Part shown: positions 6,132-7,704 of the stretch, piece after piece
How the letters are laid out: each line of letters starts with the position of its first letter
Numbering within the stretch: the first letter of the stretch is position 1
NCBI GenBank assembly: GCA_014380705.1
Contig: JACMJI010000209.1
Coordinates: 1 to 7,704, forward strand
Direction of reading: 5' to 3'
Length of the DNA: 7,704 nucleotides
From: Gorillibacterium sp.
GTDB taxonomy: Bacteria > Bacillota > Bacilli > Paenibacillales > NBRC-103111
Notes under the pieces: generated by a model
What the model saw: the letters and a program-made list of their open reading frames with translations, nothing else
Told to the model about the DNA's origin: nothing
Database searches by the model: none
Position numbers and translations under genes: made by a program

Positions 6132-6421
6132 TGATTGTCATCCTCCTTTAGGTCTTCCCCTTGTTCTGCACCAGTCAATTCGAGAAACCAGCCCAATACT
6201 TCCTCGAGAACGGTTGTATTCAGCGTATAACGGATAAACTGTCCTTCTCGCGAGTCTTGCACAAGTCCAGCGTGCTTCAAAGCATTTAGATGATGAGAGA
6301 TGCTTGGTTTGGTCATGTGAAAATAATCTGCAATCTCGCCTGCAGTCATATCTTTTTGCCGCAGCAGTCGGATTATTTTTCGCCGTGTAGGATCAGCAAG
6401 TGCCTTAAATGACTCATTCAT
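6128..6421 (-). CDS. sdpR: SdpR-like ArsR-family autorepressor
   Basis: A 97-residue winged-helix repressor of the ArsR superfamily. It opens with FKALADPTRRKIIRLLRQKDMTAGEIA, has the recognition helix in TKPSISHHLNALKHAGLV (37-54) and a wing with EGQFIRYTL (59-67), and ends in an acidic tail. It contains no cysteine, so the classic metal-binding CxC site of ArsR/SmtB sensors is absent. This fits the SdpR group, in which control comes from sequestration by the partner membrane protein. It forms one transcription unit with sdpI (ATGA overlap). A GGGAG sequence lies just before the ATG, with little spacing. The 16-bp palindrome upstream of its start codon is the likely operator for self-repression. 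Confidence 0.88.
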   Translation of the reverse strand: MNESFKALADPTRRKIIRLLRQKDMTAGEIADYFHMTKPSISHHLNALKHAGLVQDSREGQFIRYTLNTTVLEEVLGWFLELTGAEQGEDLKEDDNQ

Positions 6422-6441
6422 AGCTCCCGACCTTTCAATGG

Positions 6442-6457
6442 TTAGATAATTATCTAA
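6442..6457. promoter_or_regulatory. Perfect 16-bp palindrome, likely SdpR operator
   Basis: TTAGATAATTATCTAA reads the same on both strands. It lies 20 bp upstream of the sdpR start codon and covers the predicted transcription start of the sdpRI promoter (about 6456). A site in that place would block transcription when bound by a dimeric winged-helix repressor. Binding by SdpR is inferred from position and symmetry. Confidence 0.8.
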
Positions 6458-6462
6458 ACAAT

Positions 6463-6491
6463 AAATTACACGAAGTTATGCCTGCTGTCAA
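6463..6491 (-). promoter_or_regulatory. Predicted sigma-A promoter for sdpRI
   Basis: On the - strand a perfect -35 TTGACA (6491-6486) is followed after 17 bp by TAATTT (6468-6463), a poor -10 box with three of six consensus bases. The predicted start near 6456 falls within the palindrome, consistent with autorepression. The -10 is the weak part of this call. Confidence 0.55.
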
Positions 6492-6500
6492 GAGCCATTT

Positions 6501-6529
6501 TTGACCGTGAGGATTTTCTTGCGTACAAT
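6501..6529 (+). promoter_or_regulatory. Sigma-A promoter for the 29-aa peptide and PAP2 genes
   Basis: TTGACC (6501-6506), a 17-bp spacer and TACAAT (6524-6529) match the consensus at five of six bases in each box. The predicted transcription start near 6536 leaves a leader of about 30 nt before the ATG at 6566. Its -35 stands 9 bp from the -35 of the divergent sdpRI promoter. Confidence 0.85.
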
Positions 6530-6565
6530 AAATGAAGTAAATAAGATTGGAAAAGGGGAGTCGAA

Positions 6566-6655
6566 ATGGCATCTGCTCCGATTGTGACGATTAGTGTTCT
6601 ATTTGTATTTTGTGCGATCTTTCTGTGGATGATGACTAAAAAATATAAAAAGTAG
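6566..6655 (+). CDS. Small single-pass membrane protein, 29 residues
   Basis: A short open frame encodes MASAPIVTISVLFVF followed by CAIFLWMMTKKYKK and TAG. It has a near-neutral N-terminus, one hydrophobic helix (about residues 6-23) and a basic end (KKYKK), the layout of a small single-pass membrane protein with its C-terminus in the cytoplasm. A ribosome site AAAAGGGGAG (6551-6560) sits at good distance from the ATG, and a near-consensus promoter lies about 37 bp upstream of the start codon. The PAP2 gene starts one base after its stop. The combination of promoter, ribosome site, start and membrane-like sequence makes a real gene likely even at this length. I do not recognise a family. It could help or regulate the PAP2 protein, or act as a translated leader for it (inference). 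Confidence 0.75.
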   Translation: MASAPIVTISVLFVFCAIFLWMMTKKYKK

Positions 6656-6656
6656 G

Positions 6657-7346
6657 ATGCTGGAAATTGATAAGAAGGTGGTTACCATAACGCGAAAGAG
6701 CAAAAGGGCTTCTATGCTATGGATTGGGGGCTGGTTCCTAACCATAAGTAGTTTGATTATTTTCCTGCTTTTGGCTCGCGGAATTAGCAGTCAATGGGTA
6801 TTTGATTTTGATACAGCCATTTTCTCGACCTTTCGGTCGGTTGCGAGCGGCAAACTTACGAGGTTTGCACGTGTCGTAACGGAGCTCGGCACTCTGCAAT
6901 TTCAGCTGGTATGCTTTGTCTGTGCTATTATGATCGGTCTTTGGTTCAAACGGGTTAGGGGTTTGGAGTTGCTCCTCCTATGTCTAAGTGGGGCGTGGAT
7001 CATAAACGTAGTACTGAAGGCGCTGTTTCACCGTGCACGTCCAATCCTTGACCCTTATCTCTCGGAAGGGGGGTATAGCTTTCCAAGTGGACATGCGATG
7101 AGCTCGATGGCTTTCTATGGGTTGGGTGGTTATTTGCTGTGGAAGGTACTTCGGGGTAGAATGAAGGCAGCCTGGCTCATCCTAGTCTTAACAGGTTTAC
7201 TGATTATAGTCGTTGGGTGGAGCCGGATCTACCTCGGTGTTCACTTTGCCAGTGATGTTATCGCTGGATTTACTGCGGGGTTAATCTGGCTCATTATTTG
7301 TCTAACAGGCAACTCTCAACTGAGAATGGATAAGTCTCCAACTTAG
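6657..7346 (+). CDS. PAP2-family membrane phosphatase
   Basis: A 229-residue integral membrane protein of the PAP2 (type 2 phosphatidic acid phosphatase) superfamily. All three catalytic motifs are intact: K121-x6-R128-P129 (KALFHRARP), P143-S-G-H146 (FPSGHAMSS) and S189-R190-x5-H196-x3-D200 (SRIYLGVHFASD). H146 and H196 are the expected catalytic histidines. About six membrane helices surround them. Enzymes of this kind remove phosphate from lipid phosphates such as phosphatidylglycerol phosphate, phosphatidic acid or undecaprenyl pyrophosphate on the outer membrane face; the substrate is not decided by sequence alone. The ATG at 6657 lacks a clear ribosome site but begins one base after the stop of the 29-aa gene, suggesting coupled translation. 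ATG 6714, preceded by AAAAGGG, is an alternative start that would drop 19 basic residues. Confidence 0.92.
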   Translation: MLEIDKKVVTITRKSKRASMLWIGGWFLTISSLIIFLLLARGISSQWVFDFDTAIFSTFRSVASGKLTRFARVVTELGTLQFQLVCFVCAIMIGLWFKRVRGLELLLLCLSGAWIINVVLKALFHRARPILDPYLSEGGYSFPSGHAMSSMAFYGLGGYLLWKVLRGRMKAAWLILVLTGLLIIVVGWSRIYLGVHFASDVIAGFTAGLIWLIICLTGNSQLRMDKSPT

Positions 7347-7462
7347 TTGTGCGAACTGACCCAAGCTAACACGGCGTGGAACCCCGAGGCTTCCTGTGCT
7401 AAACTGTAAAGATGATTTGTTTGTAAAAAGAACGTTAAAATTTACATAAAAAGGTGATGAAA
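7347..7462 (+). other. Intergenic gap before zwf with no clear signals
   Basis: The 116-bp stretch between the PAP2 gene and zwf has no convincing terminator. AT-rich sequence near 7417-7447 contains TTGTTT, TAAAAT and TTACAT, but the spacings between boxes are poor (13 or 19 bp). A zwf promoter is probably here, though I cannot place it. Confidence 0.3.
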
Positions 7463-7704
7463 ATGAGCGATTTGAAGAAAGAAGCTGTCCGCACCGAAGG
7501 GTCCGTATTCATTTTGTTCGGTGCGACAGGAGACTTGGCCAGCCGCAAGCTGTACCCCGCTATTTATAGTCTGTTTCGTGAGGGTAAGCTTTCAGATAAA
7601 TTCGCTGTTGTTGGTGTCGCACGGCGCCCAAAAACGCGAGAGCAGTTTCGCGATGATCTATTCCACTCGATAAAGGAATTTGCACGTTACAAAGCATCGG
7701 AGGA
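7463..7704 (+). CDS. zwf: Glucose-6-phosphate dehydrogenase, N-terminal part (runs off the window)
   Basis: The first 80 residues of glucose-6-phosphate dehydrogenase, the enzyme that oxidises glucose 6-phosphate to 6-phosphogluconolactone with NADP+ and opens the pentose phosphate pathway in the cytoplasm. The nucleotide-binding fold begins with VFILFGATGDLASRKLYPA (15-33), whose G-A-T-G-D-L-A-x-R-K-L pattern is diagnostic of the family. A second strand, FAVVGVARRP (47-56), carries the arginines expected to contact the NADP 2'-phosphate. ATG 7463 is chosen because AAGGTG (7451-7456) lies 6 nt before it; the in-frame ATG at 7457 overlaps that site. The remaining part, including the substrate site, lies beyond the window edge. 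It points the same way as the PAP2 gene, but the 116-bp gap suggests it has its own promoter. Confidence 0.93.
   Translation, partial: MSDLKKEAVRTEGSVFILFGATGDLASRKLYPAIYSLFREGKLSDKFAVVGVARRPKTREQFRDDLFHSIKEFARYKASE

Noticed and set aside
7317..7349. CAACTGAG...CTTAGTTG inverted repeat around the PAP2 stop codon, considered as a terminator
   Set aside because: The loop is long, the stem is only 8 bp with a G-T pair, and no T-run follows.

Overview
The window looks like chromosomal DNA of a low-to-moderate GC Gram-positive bacterium of the Bacillales, most likely Paenibacillus or a close relative. The clues are strong AGGAGG-type ribosome binding sites, TTGACA/TATAAT-type promoters, several GTG starts, a LiaFSR-type envelope-stress operon and an SdpRI pair. 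The genus is an inference; no rRNA or other marker gene is present.

Layout. The 3' end of a LysE/RhtB-type exporter gene (about 1-124, +) ends before a clear terminator (149-177). A regulatory stretch with a candidate promoter and repeated GACTAA/GGTCTAG elements (about 240-310) precedes a seven-gene operon on the + strand (350-5284): a LiaI-like membrane protein, a PspA-like protein with a hendecad-repeat tail, a PspC protein with a long low-complexity linker and coiled coil, a second canonical PspA/LiaH-like protein, a LiaF-like protein, a LiaS-type histidine kinase and a LiaR-type response regulator. Hairpins lie in the pspA2-liaF and liaF-liaS gaps, and a strong terminator follows liaR (5347-5383). 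On the - strand, convergent to this operon, sit an sdpR-like ArsR-family repressor and an sdpI-like membrane protein, overlapping by 4 bp. Between sdpR and the next + strand unit are two divergent promoters whose -35 boxes are 9 bp apart; a perfect 16-bp palindrome sits at the predicted sdpR transcription start. The + strand unit encodes a 29-residue single-pass membrane peptide followed 1 bp later by a PAP2-family phosphatase. The window ends inside zwf (glucose-6-phosphate dehydrogenase).

How it may work together. By analogy with Bacillus subtilis LiaFSR, LiaS/LiaR would sense cell-envelope damage, LiaF would hold the kinase off, and phosphorylated LiaR would activate the promoter before the first gene. 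That would produce a LiaI-like anchor and two PspA-type membrane-binding proteins, with PspC as a further membrane partner. The SdpRI pair is a second membrane-sensing module, here without toxin genes. The PAP2 enzyme could act on lipid-carrier phosphates. The region therefore reads as an envelope-maintenance cluster. Its most unusual parts are the two different PspA proteins flanking a PspC in one Lia operon, the 11-residue repeat tail of the first PspA, and the unlisted 29-aa membrane peptide.
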